64,000 nt of DNA. Source: Gnetum montanum (lineage: Eukaryota; Streptophyta; Gnetopsida; Gnetales; Gnetaceae). The stretch's first letter is position 1. Every line of letters starts with the position of its first letter. The stretch lies in contig MNCI01010784.1 in assembly GCA_015680685.1 (NCBI GenBank), forward strand, positions 31,756 through 95,755, given 5' to 3'. Below the pieces are notes generated by a model. That model did not search any database, had not been told where the DNA came from, and saw only the letters and a program-made list of their open reading frames with translations. The translations under genes and the position numbers were made by a program. Shown one piece after another: positions 34,743-47,027 of this stretch.

Positions 34743-35960
34743 AACTCTAGGCTTGGAAGGTCAAAACAGAAATTTTTCATATTAGCATCTATCATATTAT
34801 ATTATATGGATGTGTTATTTAGGGACTTGGACTCAGTGTTAAACATTGGAAATATATTGAAAAAGTGCAAAAAAAATTTCTTTTTCATGAGTTAAAGGTA
34901 AAGATGCATATACCTTACCAAATGTTATTATGTAAATATAATTTATTACCTTTAGAACTATAAGCCTTGTGTCAATTCATTACATATACTCATAGTTTGC
35001 ATATCACAAGGTAAGACAAATTCTCTAAAATAGTTCTTGAGAATTCGCAAGATCATGGTTGATATTTTTAAAGGATGAAATGGTTAAAAAAAATGGAATA
35101 TCTCTTAGGAGGATATGCAACAAAATCAAAAGCATATTTTCTAACTAGTCAAGCAGAAGGTTTTAACACAGCTATGGTCTAATGTAGAAGAGGAGATAAT
35201 TTCATTTACATCACATTAGCTCTAAGAAAAAAAGGTAGAAGCTTACTATCTCTTAGCTGTTATTTTAATCATGTATCAAAATGCTATCATTATTTATCCC
35301 CATTGGTGTTTGGTCAATTTTTAGAGTCTATCATTACTTTTCATGAAAATGTAATATCTAGATAATAGATCCTATGAGTCTTCAAATGTAATAAAGCTTC
35401 ATTTCATTTTATTGCAAATTAGAAATATTGTATCTAAAATGATCAAAAGCATATCATTTTTCGTCAAATTAAATCCTTCTGAACCTCATGAATAGTTGGT
35501 TGAGACCATGGTTGATATTTTCTATGAATGTAATAGTTGAGAAAATGAAATATCTCTTAGGAGGATGTGTAGTAAAATCTTAGACATGTTTACCAACTAG
35601 TCAAGCAGAAGGTTTTAACACTAATCTTGTCTAATGAGAAGTCAAAAAAAATTTTATTTACACCACATTAGATCCAACAAACTAGAGGTAGAAGCTCACT
35701 ATCTCTTAGTTACTATTCCAATCAAGTATTAGAATACATTATTGTTTTCCTCCATTAGCTCTCAGCCAATTTTTAAAGTCTATCATTATTTTTCATGAAA
35801 ATGTAATATCTAGTTAGTAGATGCTATAAGCCTTCAAATATAATAAAGAGCCTCATTTTATTTCTTTTCAAATTAGATATATTATATCTAAAATGTTCAA
35901 AAGCATATTGGGTTTCCTCAATTAAATGCTTATGAACCTCATGAATAGTTGTCACCTTTT
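34743..35960 (+). pseudogene. LINE 3' part with a 452-bp tandem duplication
   Basis: 34743-35040 reads YIEKVQKKFLFHELKVK, PYQMLL and LPLELYALCQF, the region downstream of RT in plant L1-type LINE ORF2. From 35058 a ~452-bp segment (starting GGTTGATATT, containing AACTAGTCAAGCAGAAGG) is repeated at 35510-~35955, with substantial divergence. No poly(A) tail is clear. Dead fragment. Confidence 0.5.
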
Positions 35961-36246
35961 GACTTATGGATGTGCCATGTCTAGGTTCTTGCTTTCATTA
36001 TTACATAGAACAATACCTATTTTAAGATTGGTATATGGTATTTTAGTTTTTTGCTATAAGTTTGACCCAAAACCATGTCATACAATAAAGAATGAATCAT
36101 CATAGCTTGATAAAATAGGAAAAAAATATTTTTATTGTTTTTACATTTAAAGCATTAATGGTAAAATAAGGGAAAACCATGAGCTTCATTCACCAAGCAA
36201 ACACAAGACTTTGCATTAACCAAATAGTTTCAAGCTATGTAAGTAA
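35961..36246. other. Short AT-rich non-coding spacer
   Basis: Unremarkable AT-rich sequence between the LINE tail and the non-autonomous LTR element; no gene seen. Confidence 0.4.
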
Positions 36247-37122
36247 TGTAGTATTATGGCAAACCTTGCCCATGCTATTGCATGGGGCCATGATCAACAA
36301 AATTATCCTGTATAATCATATACTATTTCATCAAGCAATGTTAACATGTAACAAGGTGGACCAACATGCAAGAAGGTGAACTAACATGTGGGAAGGTGGA
36401 CCAACATGTAGGAAGGTGGACCAGCATGCAGAAAGGTGAAACGTCACTAACAAGAGGCTATAAAGTAGAGAATGAAGATGATATTAGAAGGAGGAGGGAG
36501 TAAGGGCCTCCTTAACAAATTAGGCTCTCTTCTTAAACAACAACATCTCTCTCCATTAAGGTGCACACAGATGGGTAGGGGAGGGATCTCTAGAGGCTAA
36601 GAAACTAGCATATGGTGACTTCTTTTCTCTGTCTTCTCTTGTTTTTCTTAGAGCAACAGTGGTATAGCTAATATGCACATAAGACAAGTGCAACAAGTGT
36701 GTTTTAGAATCCTATTTCTTTATTCTTAGCAATAGAATAATGATAGTTAGCAATAGCAAAGTTGCTTGGACAACAGTCAACAATCTTAGTAAGAAACTAA
36801 GAGGCAGTGATTATCTTTTCCCTTTTCACAGTAGACCCATGATGGTGGTAGACATAGGACTAGAGACAACAATGCATATACTAGCACATGATAGTAGGAT
36901 CTAGTAGCTTGTTCTCTCTCTCCCTCTCTCTCTGTCAGCTACACTATTGTAGTAATTGATAGCAACAGTTGCAGGTGTAGGTTCTACAGTTTCATTCTAT
37001 TTTGGTAGGCAATGTATCCACAGTAGGCTTCTCCAAATAGGGATAAATTTCCTTCTTTTGTGCTGGTGATGGGGCATGTTCTATCTGTGTTAGAGATGCA
37101 TTAGCAGGCCCCTTTATCTAGC

Positions 37123-37126
<4 letters not shown>

Positions 37127-37174
<48 letters not shown>
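37127..37174. repeat. (CT)n microsatellite in LTR-a
   Basis: About 24 CT units. The homologous place in LTR-b (near 38818) has only a short CT run. Confidence 0.9.
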
Positions 37175-37178
<4 letters not shown>

Positions 37179-38560
37179 CTCTGATGGTTACAAGTAATGT
37201 TGGCTATGGCAATGTCTGCAATGGACCAACGGCGAATGATAGTAGTAGCCAAGAAGTAGGGAAAATTTATTTTCATTACCTTTTGTATTCTTGAATTCAA
37301 GAAACTCATTCCAATTAAAATTTTCATTCTTTTACTATTTTCAAAAGGCCACATAGCCCTCTCCAACTAAAACTATTCCTAGGCTTCTATACCCATATGG
37401 GAGGCACCCTAGGCAATAGTCTCCTCAAATGAATTTTTTCCTAGGTGTTGGTGTGACCAAAATTTATGCATCAATACATTTTTGGCATTTGAAGGAAGAA
37501 CTTTCTTCCACCTTTTGTTTATCAACTCTTCTTGTCATTTTCTTATGGCTATTTCGTTTTCTGATCTTGTCTGTGAACCTATTGAATTTTTTATAAAAAA
37601 AAAACCTTTGTCTTCAAACCCTTTATTTTCTACCATTTTATACTTTCCATTTTCTAAAAATTATTGTTACCGAAACCTTTCTTAATATCCCTCATTTCTT
37701 ACTTCCATTTTTGAATTTCTAATTTTGGCAATCCTTACCTAAGTCTTAATTTGGGTGAGGTGGTTTTATTATTTAATTTTAAATTTATTTTTTAAAAATT
37801 TTTCTTATTTTATTATTTTCTTTTTAAGATTTTGTGGTTTCTGTTACTCTTTACAGTTGCATGCAATTTGTTATTTGGAGGCTAAGTGTTGTAGCCAACC
37901 TCGCCCATGTTATCAAATGGGGCCATGATCAATAAAACTATCCTATATAATCATATACCATTTCACCAAGCAATGTTAACATGCAAGAAGGTGGATTAAC
38001 ATGTGAGAAGGTGAACCAACATGCAAAGAGGTGGACTGACATCTAGGAAGGTGAACCAATGTGTAGGGAAGGTGGATTGACGTGTAGGGAGGTGAAATGT
38101 CACTAACAAGCAACAATAAAGCAAAGAACAAAGACAACGTCACTAGGAGGATGGAGCAAGGGCCTCCTTAACAAATCAAGCTCTCTTCCCAAACATCTGT
38201 CTCTCTCCATTAAAACACACGCAAATAGGCAGGGGATCTCTAGGGGCTCAAAAACCAACAAGCAATGATTTTCTCTCTCTTTCTTCTTTTGTTTTTCTTT
38301 GGCCAATAGTGGTGCAACTAACGAACATGAACGATGGGCATAGCAGGCAGGTTCTATAGTTCTATTTCTTTATTCTTGGCAATGGACTGATGATAGTCAG
38401 CAGTGGCAAAGTTTCATAGATGGTGGTCAACAATCTCAATAGGAAACCAAGAGAAGGTGATTTTCTTTTTCCTTTTCACGACAAACCTGTAATGGCAGCA
38501 AACGTAGGATTGGAGACAACAATGCGTCTACTAGCACACGATAGTGGGATTTGGTAACTT

Positions 38561-38562
<2 letters not shown>

Positions 38563-38625
<63 letters not shown>
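38563..38625. repeat. (CT)n microsatellite in LTR-b
   Basis: About 31 CT units, at a different LTR position from the array in LTR-a; the homologous place in LTR-a (36914) is short and interrupted. Confidence 0.9.
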
Positions 38626-38629
<4 letters not shown>

Positions 38630-39135
38630 CAATGTTGTAGTAGTTAACAACAACAGTTGTGGGTGTGGGTTCTACAGTTATATTCTATTTTTAGTGGGTG
38701 GTGAATCCGCAGCAAGCTTTTCCAAATAGGGACAAATTTCCCTCTCTCATGCTGGTGATGTGACATGTTCTGTCTATACATTAGAGATGCATCAGTGAGC
38801 CCCTTCATCCAACCTCTTCTCTCTCTCTCTCCTCCTCTAGTGACTATAGGCAATGTTGGCTATGATAGTGTCTGCAACAGACCGACAGAGAATGGTGGTA
38901 GCAGCCAAGAAGCAAGGAAAATTTATTTTGGTTTCTTTTTGTATTCTTGAATTTGATAATTCATTCAAATCAAAATTCCTTCTTTTTTTTTTACTATTTT
39001 CAAAAGGCCACATAACTCTCTCCAGTTGAGACTATTCCTGGGTTTCCATACCCCTATGGGAGGCACCCTAGTCAATAGTCTCCTCAAATGAGTTTTTCCT
39101 TAGGTATTTTTGTGACCAAAATTTATGCATCAACA

Positions 39136-42100
39136 GGTAGTACTTTGATAGAGTCTAGCTACACTTGTGGAAGTAACAACTCAAAACACACACAAGACAA
39201 AGAAATGAATAAACTTACCCAAGAAAAGAAGATCTCTTCACACAAATTAGACACCACAAGCTCCAAGGAAAGAAAATTATGTTTAAAAAAATAACTCAAA
39301 TGTGTAACAACAAATCCATTATAGTTTTTTGAATGTAATAAAAATTTTTAGTTTTTAGAATTTAGAAATATATAGTACTTATCTTGGAGCATGTCCTTAA
39401 CTTTATCCTAAAATGGTATAATTATATTAATGATGTTTTCAACTTTCTTAAAAAATATATTAAGACATTGTAAATGTACAACAAACCCATTGTAGTTTTC
39501 TAAATGTAATAAAAATTTCTAGTTTTCAAGTTTAGAAATATATAGTACTTATCTTGAATCTTATACTTAACTTGTTATCTTACAATGGCATGATTAGCAA
39601 GGGAAACTATACGAAATAATGATAATGAATGTTAATATTATGCAAAGATCCTATTGTTATAAGATGTTATGTATACTCAATGCAATGTAGTATTGTAAAA
39701 TAGATATGAACCTAAAATCTTTGCTCATAAATCAAGAAGAAGATGGGTAAATTATCAATGCAACATGAGCAAATTCATCCTAGTAGGCAACTAGCTAGTA
39801 AGTTGAATGGGTAAGACATGGAAAGCTAAGTTCGAAAGTTGTTTCAAACTTCTATGTATGATTAATCAACCTAGTTATTTAAAGTGAAGAGATAGACATA
39901 ATATGAAATTATGCTTATTGAAGCAAAAATGATGCTCTTAGAAGTTGAAGCTATTTGTTAGTATAGTCTATACTCATAGTTTTTCTGCATCTTCCTTGGA
40001 AAAATACTTTAAAAAAGTGATGATGGATACTTATGACAAAGGGTGAATTTATGAGGGAGGGAGTTCTATGGTAGTATAAATGCAATATTGAAAAGTATAA
40101 TTTTTATTTTGCTTCTAAGTAAGTTCACAAGTTGGTAAAAGTAGTATTTCAAACACTTCCAGAAAATATATAAGAAAAAGAAACATTTTTATTTGAAAAT
40201 GAATACTACATTATCATGCTATGTTATGCATCAAAACACATTGGACATAAATTGAATATTAAAAATGTAAATTTAGCTAATTTGTTCCACATATTACAAA
40301 CAAGTTTTATTTTCTGGATTTTTAGCAATCCTAGTAATAATATTTCAATTTTAGTTTGGATTATTTATGATGGATTAAATCCTTCACGTTGAAAGTTATG
40401 CCCTACTATGTACTAATGTTATGAGTTTGATCCTAACATGGTCAAGCATTAATTCCATTGTCCATGCTAGGCATCCAAGTCACTAGCTTATTAGTTGAAA
40501 ACTCATTAACAAGACTATGCAATGTGTAACAATGGAGTCCATACCTTGAAAAATTAGTGGAAAAGACAATTCAATGTACAATGTGTTATCCATGGTGTGC
40601 ATGCAAGTTATTGGTGTGCATGCAAGTTATTGGTTGGTTAGTTGAAAACTTAGTAACAAGACTATTCAATGTGTGACAATGGAGTCCATACCTTGAAAAA
40701 GTTAATAGGGTTAGTTGTGGAAAAATGAGTGGAAAAAGACAATTCAATGTACAATCCATTGTCCATGCTGTGCATGCAAGTCATTGGTTGGTTAGTTGAA
40801 AACTCAGTAACAAGACTATTCAATGTATGATAATGGAGTTCATACCTTGAAAAAGTTAATAATAATAGGGTTAGCTGTGGAAAAATGAGTGGAAAAGAAT
40901 GTCCATGTTGAAAACTCACTAACAAGACTATTCAATGTGTGACAATGGAGTCCATACCTTGAAAAAGTTAATAATAACAGGGTTAGCCGTGGAAAAATGA
41001 GTGGAAAAAAGACAATTCAATGCTTAACATGGTACGTGATGTGATGTGAGCATATAAAAATGGTATGACAGGGGTGATAAGGATAGAAAGCGTAGAAAGA
41101 TCTCATCCTGTTCGTGGTCCAATTAAGATTTTCTCTCTAATATTCTTGGCAGGCAGTGGAAAATAGAATATCTGTATACCAATGGTTTCTCCGAATGGCT
41201 TGGAATTTTAGGGTCTGTTTTGACTTTTTTACGTTTTGACTTGTATTTTACAGTTTTTCCCAGGTTTCTCGTTATTAAAAACGTGTAATAATTTTTGGAA
41301 GAACATCCATTATACAAGAATATAATACATGATGTACACAACAAAAGAACCACAGTTACCACCATTTATGATTTTCAGGGCACCTTTTATGATTTTAGTA
41401 GGGTGAATAAAGGGTGGTTATGAAAAAACAGGGGTAAAAATTATGCGAGATGCACGTAAACAGCCTTAAAAATTTAAAAAAAATATTTATTTTATTTCAA
41501 ATTTATTCATTTATTTTAGGCTGAGAAAAACTTAAAGCAAGAGAACGCAAATCAGAAAATAGCTAATCGGCAGTAATAAATCCAAATTCCAACTCGCCCC
41601 GGATAACGTAGAAATATGGGAAGAGCGGACACAACAAAGGCTGGTATGGACATAACATGAGCTTTCTGCTTCAGATGCTGCATTTATTGATTTCATTTCT
41701 CACCTTTAAAAGAGTGGATTTCTTCCAAACACGAAAACAACTCAGCAGACGCAGTCTTATTGATTTTCTTATTATTGGCAGACCAGAAATAAAAACGACA
41801 CAGCAAAGGCATCCAAGATCAGAAGTATAATCTGCGCTTGAATTACTATTATCTCATATTGATTTTCTTATATAGAAATAAAAACGACACAGCAAAGGCA
41901 TCCAAGATCAGAGGTATAATCTGCGCTTGAATTATTATTATCTCATATTGAGAGACTATAAATGTTACACCAATCATGGGACACAGCAATGAACACACCC
42001 GCTGGGTTATCTCACGAGAAACAAAAAGTTCAAAGTTCAAACCATACCTTCAAATTTTAATTTTATTTCTTGGTTAAAATCCTTTTTTGCCTTTTTGGAA

Positions 42101-42144
42101 ACTGAAAAAAACAATTAAAATGCTATCTTAACTGCGATTTGTTG
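39136..42144. other. Repeat-rich non-coding region upstream of the truncated RLP copy
   Basis: No gene recognised. A ~174-bp tandem duplication spans 39298-~39600. A segment at ~39650-39800 resembles 43490-43630 (shared words GATGTTATGTAT and TTCATCCTAGTAG), a dispersed repeat. Four degenerate tandem copies at 40440-41030 share AACAAGACTATTCAATGTGT and GGAGTCCATACCTTGAAAAA. A ~90-98-bp duplication at 41759-41950 contains AAAACGACACAGCAAAGGC. The last 250 bases are homologous to the RLP promoter (see findings). Confidence 0.55.
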
Positions 42145-42149
42145 CATGA

Positions 42150-42415
42150 ATAGATATATATATATATGATCCCTTCTTCAAAATACAAGTCGGTGAACAT
42201 GGAGCTGTATTCAATTGTGTTCATGCTACTTTGTGGCCTAATCATGATACTAGTGCAATGTTACTCTTCCATCCAAACTGGAGATTTAAGCTTTGCTGGA
42301 TCTGAAGGCACACATCACATGATCCCAAGGATTTTCTTGGTGGCTGGAATTATAGCAGCCATTGGGAAACAACCTTACTCTTTGTTAATTTTTCAAATTG
42401 GTAACAATATAGGGA
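42150..42415 (+). pseudogene. Truncated copy of the RLP promoter-proximal region and first exon
   Basis: From a (TA)n TATA stretch at ~42150 and GATCCCT through ATG at 42199, the DNA parallels the intact RLP at 51112-51400: CATGGAGCTGTATT, GTGCAATGTTACTCTTCCATC, GGCACACATCACA and GGCTGGAATTATAGCA all have counterparts. Reading frame is lost after the signal-peptide region, and homology stops inside the LRR N-terminal cap, so no receptor can be made. The open stretch to 42480 is fortuitous. It shows that this RLP belongs to a locally duplicated family. Confidence 0.7.
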
Positions 42416-42480
42416 CCTCATATGTAAGGCTAAATAATTTTGGTTTCGGTTTTGGTGTAAAGGCCAACTATCAATTATAG

Positions 42481-43656
42481 ATAAGTAAAGCTAAATAATA
42501 TTTTGTCCATAACATTCCAGGAAAATCAATACATAAATATAATTTTATCCATAAGGATCCAAAAGAGCCTATTGATAAAGCTAAATGCCTAAATAATATT
42601 CCATCCATAATACTTTAGGAACCTATTTGATAACGCTAAATAATTTTGCCTCCACAACACTCTAACAAATATTTTAATTGCAATAGATGCTCATATATGC
42701 TTTTTTAGGAAAATAATCAGCTCCATTTTTTGGGACAAGCCTAGGATGATAATGGTGATGAGTACGTTGATAAATTCTTTATGTAGTTATTGTGTTTCCA
42801 CTTGAACAACCTATCAAACTTTAGAGAAAAGTATATGAACTTGCAGATCAAACGTTGGGCTATAAAAGATGAATCCACTAAGCAAGAAATTAGTCATAAA
42901 AAAGAAAGGTTTGGAGATAATTATGATATAATCATACCCCTAAATCAAGGGAACTAAAATGCAATAAGAGAATTTGTAGCTACCATTGCTACCCAAACCC
43001 ACAACAACTCTAAAATAGGGAGCTAAAATGTTGCAAGAGAATTCTCAGCCATCATTGCTAAAGCATGATGATGTTAAAAGAGCATGCTTAAGCTCAACTT
43101 GGCAAGGCAATGTGAACAAATCATGTTCCTCATTAGACATAAAAGACTCTAACACGTAATACTAAATAATAATATTTCATTTATAACATTTCAGGGAGCC
43201 TATACACTTAGGAGAAATCATATTTCATCCATAAAGCAACTAAATTTACCTCCTTATTACACAACTTTAGATATCATGTTTAACTTGGTTTGTTTCTACG
43301 TTCTACATGTGTGCCCCTTGAACTTTATATACCACAATTCTTGAAATTTTATTATGTGAATCCATACTCAAGTTCATCAACAAAACAAACTATAAAACTA
43401 CATGTATCTCTTTTGTTAACATTAAACATCCATTTAAGCATTCACATTTTTATCAAACTGATTTATTGTTCATACCTCTATTACATGATGTTATGTATGC
43501 TGGATATAAGATCATAGAATATATATTGTAGAATAGATCTTAACTACAAATCTTCATTAATAAACAAAGATGATGGATGAATAATAAATGTAGTGCAAGA
43601 AAGTTCATCCTAGTAGACAACTAACTAAATGTAAAATGTAGAAGAAAAACAAGAAG
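42481..43656. other. AT-rich non-coding region left of the second copia element
   Basis: Contains degenerate repeats of AAGCTAAATAATATT and CCATAA-type words around 42480-42640 and 43160-43220, and part of the dispersed repeat shared with 39650-39800. No gene seen. Confidence 0.45.
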
Positions 43657-44056
43657 TGTTACCTTTTAATTAATGTGAAGAAAACTCTTCCTTTGTTTTT
43701 ATCAACTTCTAGCTTTGTCATGTTTTCTTGAAGTAGTTTCTAAAATTATCTAAAGTTTGTAATAGAAAAAAGATTATTGTTTTCTCCTATAAATTAAAGT
43801 GTGGGAAGATGTGTTATGTACCACCAAAACAACAACAATGAAGTGCGAAGGAAGGGCTTAAGAGTGTTGTAATAGTAACAAGCTATGAAAGTTATCAAGG
43901 ATGGCTTGTGTCTTTAGGATATTTTCTCTGGATAAAGGGAGAGCTCTGCACCGGTTCTCATGGTTTTTTCCTATTTTGATGTTTCACGTAAATTTGTGTG
44001 CATTTTTCTTGTTGTCTTTGTTGTTTAAATATGCAGATTTAATTAATTTCATAACA
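43657..44056 (+). repeat. 5' LTR of the second copia element
   Basis: 400 bp, TG...CA. TATAAATTAAAG at 43788 is the likely TATA box. The primer site TGATATCAAAG (44059-44069) follows after two bases, a decayed form of the plant copia tRNA-iMet site TGGTATCAGAG. Confidence 0.8.
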
Positions 44057-44076
44057 AGTGATATCAAAGTGGGTTG

Positions 44077-45000
44077 ATGGAGTAATTACAGATAATAGAC
44101 AAGTTTGTTGGTCAAAACTGGAACATATGGAGTGTGCTAATGAAAGATATCTTGGCATAAAAGGAGTGCAATCAGGCCCTTCAACCTTCAAAACCTATAA
44201 GGATGTTAGATGATGATTGGAAAAGGTTGCAAGCAAAAGTACTGATGCTAATCCATCCCTATTTAAGCAACAAAATTTTGGCATCTCTTTCTAATGAAAC
44301 ATATCCTCATATTCTTTAGGTAAAGTTAAACAATAGGTTTGATAAAGCTTTAAGTTTAAATTAGTTTCATATTTATCAAAAGGTTTTTAATGCAAAGATG
44401 AAAAAAGGTGTTTCTTTGCAAGATCATCTAGATGATATGATGGTTTCTTTTGTTAAATTTAAAAAATAAAAAGTAATTATTCTAGAGCCAATGAATTGTT
44501 ATGTTGTTTTAAATTCTTTACCTAAGTCTTGTAATCCAATTATTACAGCTATTACTACCTTTATGAGTGCTCGTAATACTTTTTTTGATGTTGTAGTTTC
44601 TACTCTTAAAGGTGCAAAAAAAAAATTAAATTCTTTACCTAAGTCTTGTAATCCAATTATTACAGCTATTACTACCTTTATGAGTGCTCGTAATACTTTT
44701 TTTGATGTTGTAGTTTCTACTCTTAAAGGTGCAAAAAAAAAATTAAATTCTTTCCCTAAGTCTTGTAATCCAATTATTACAGCTATTACTACCTTTATGA
44801 GTGCTCGTAATACTTTTTTTGATGTTGTAGTTTCTACTCTTAAAGGTACAAAAAAAAAAGATTACCTAAAGGATAGGGTTAATAATCAAGTAATGCTTTT
44901 ACAGTTTCAAATAGAGGTAGATCTAATAAATGTGATCAAAGCAGAGGACCTAATCAAAGTAGGGAAAGAAGAAAAGTAGAAGAAATTCTAAAAGTAGGAT
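44077..45000 (+). pseudogene. Copia Gag with a triplicated 39-residue segment
   Basis: Begins MELQIIDKFVGQNWNIWS just inside the primer site and continues with LNNRFDKALS and SLQDHLDDMMVSFVKF, typical UBN2/Gag-polypeptide words. From 44511 a 117-bp unit (39 codons, LPKSCNPIITAITTFMSARN...STLKG) is repeated three times in frame to 44861. Such a segment is normally single in copia Gag. Stops lie upstream of 44491 and a frameshift follows near 44980. Otherwise it would form particle shells. Confidence 0.75.
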
Positions 45001-46006
45001 TGAATGTTGGTTTTTCCACAAAATTGATCACATGAAGAGGGACTGTTGTGGTTACAAAGCTTGGATAGCATCATTGCAACATAAGAAAAAGATAGTGTTA
45101 GAAAAATTAGAAAATAATGCAAGTCTACAAATAAATCATACAAAGGATAATATTGTTTTTCATTTTATTATATTTGAATCATCAATAGTATTTCCTTTAA
45201 ACACAACAAAAGAAGTTTGGATTGTAGACACAGGAGCCTCATTTTGTACTTTCCCTAATTGGTCTATTTTTACTTCATATCAGCTAGTTTCATTAGGTGT
45301 TGTTTATGCTACTAATGGTGTTCTTTTAAAATTTTCTAGTATAGGAAGTGTTGTTTTATAGGAACTTGGTTTGCCTAAAATCACTCTTAATAATGTTAGA
45401 CATGCTTCTAAAGTTTCTGAAAAGCTGATTTCTATTTCTCAATTTGATGATTTGGGTTCAAATTTTTCATGTCAAAATAATCATTGGAAAATTACCAAGG
45501 GCATTTTAACAATTTCGAAGGATAAAACGACTAACACAATGTATACTTTAGAAGCTAATATATGTTTGCAAGATGATTTTGTGGCTACAGTTACTACAAG
45601 GAAGGATACTGATTTATGGCATAAACAGTTTGACCATATCAATTATTCTAATTTAAAGGTACTTCAATCTCATTCTTGCATTCCTAAATTTGGAGTATGC
45701 TACACAAGATTTTGCAAAGATTATGTTGTTGATAAATCAAAAAGGATGAATTTTCTTAGAAATATGCGACATAGACAAGCTAATAAATTGAAACTTGTTT
45801 ATTCTAATGTTTTTTATCCAATAAATCCAACATCGTTAGGTGGTTCACTATATTTTGTTACTCTCATTGATGATCATACACAAAAAGTATGGGTATTTCC
45901 AATAAAGTCCAAGGATGTTGTTTTAAATATTTTCAAGTCTTTTGTTGCTATAATAGAGATCCAAATAGGTTTAAAGTTGAAATGTTTGCTTACTAATAAT
46001 GGTGGT
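45000..46006 (+). pseudogene. Copia knuckle, protease and integrase N-terminal half
   Basis: A zinc knuckle at ~45003 reads CWFFHKIDHMKRDC, with the second Cys now Phe. The protease active site VWIVDTGAS is intact at ~45215. After one TAG (45359), GAG-pre-integrase LWHKQFDHINYSNLKVL (~45616) leads into the integrase core. Two catalytic Asp positions are changed: YSNVFYP for the usual S-D-V, and LLTNNGG for S-D-N-G-G. The ORF is cut at 46006 by the solo LTR. Integrase would be inactive even without the insertion. Confidence 0.75.
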
Positions 46007-47022
46007 TGATGATTCATCAATTGGTTGAGATATCTTGTAGATGCTACATCACATCTATGTTGTAGTATCCTTGTCGATGTGCCTCAGTTGGCTGCTACAT
46101 CACATCTACAATGTTGTAGATGCAATGTTGCTTTTGTTTGATAAAGTCAATTTTTGTCCACCTACAATATTGTATCTACAATGTCATATATCTGATATCA
46201 TAGCACATGCAACGACATCATACATTTGATATTGTGGGATGTGTGCAGCCAATAAATACAACACTTGGGGGCACAAATTCACATAAGTTTCATTCCACCC
46301 TTAGGTAGATTCTTGTAGTTTCATTTTGCAGTTTTTTTTTATAGAAAAATTGCCCGTAATGTGGTGTTAAGTAGTTGTACGAAATCTTTATTCAAGTGAA
46401 GTGTACTTGGACACAGTTCATCTTTGGAAATAAAGATTGAGATCTATTTTCATCATTGCAGCATCCACTTAGCTTTACTATATCACTTAGCATAATTTTT
46501 ACTATTTTCTTAGTTTAATCGTTTACATTTCCAAGTACTTTACTTTCTTGTTTATTAGTAAAGTGAAATGAGTACAACTAGTTTTGAGCATTTGGGTGTA
46601 ATTCTTTGATAATCCCAGTAGTGTTATAACTTAGTTCACCCAATAGCATAACACTTGGTAACTCGGTACTTGTTACATGAGCCCAAGGCATCTATGGTGA
46701 GCTAGAACCATATGCTCATTGCTCTAGGCTAGAGTAGATTTACATTACTGTCATTACATAGATTTAGATTTCCATTCTCAGCTTTCATCATGTTCACAAC
46801 TAGGAGTATTAAAGGTCAAAAAATATCAATTATTGTATGCTTCACTTTGGACTAAACCATACATGACAAAGCTACCACTAGTCCAAGTGGGAAGATAACG
46901 TCCTACAATCAATGCTTAAGAATTTAGATGCCACAACTAGTCTCATCCATGGAATTTGACCAGATCATGCGTGAACGTGTATGATTCCTATGGTTAGGCA
47001 TAGGGGTACCTACCGCTCATCA
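46007..47022 (+). repeat. Family-A solo LTR inserted in copia integrase
   Basis: 1016 bp beginning TGATGATTCATCA and ending TAGGGGTACC..CGCTCATCA, the same terminus as the LTRs at 5616 and 61212 read in reverse. Flanking 5-bp repeats GTGGT (46002-46006) and GTGAT (47023-47027) are a TSD with one change. Copia coding resumes in register just after it, at the codon following Gly-Gly. AATAAATACAAC near 46250 is the TATA-like site. About 200 bp longer than the 812-bp LTR, with extra CTACAATGTTGTAG-type palindromic repeats in U3. Confidence 0.85.
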
Positions 47023-47027
47023 GTGAT

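Larger units (their letters stand above)
36252..39135 (+). mobile_element. Non-autonomous LTR element with long LTRs and a 0.4-kb interior
   Basis: Two direct copies share a start region (TATTATGGCAAACC / TGTTGTAGCCAACC), the words GGGGCCATGATCAA and AAGCAATGTTAACATG, and the end TTTATGCATCAA.ACA: LTR-a 36252-37478 and LTR-b 37887-39135. Flanks TGTAG (36247-36251) and GGTAG (39136-39140) match at four of five bases, as expected of a TSD. The interior (37479-37886) has no gene. It begins near TGGCATTTGAAGGAAGAAC, a primer-site-like word, and ends TTTGGAGGCTAAG, purine-rich. It depends on another element's proteins. A large deletion derivative is the alternative to a TRIM/LARD-like design. Confidence 0.65.

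Noticed and set aside
42166-42480. Intact small membrane protein gene
   Set aside because: The DNA parallels RLP exon 1 in shifted frames; the ORF is a by-product of indels in a truncated copy.
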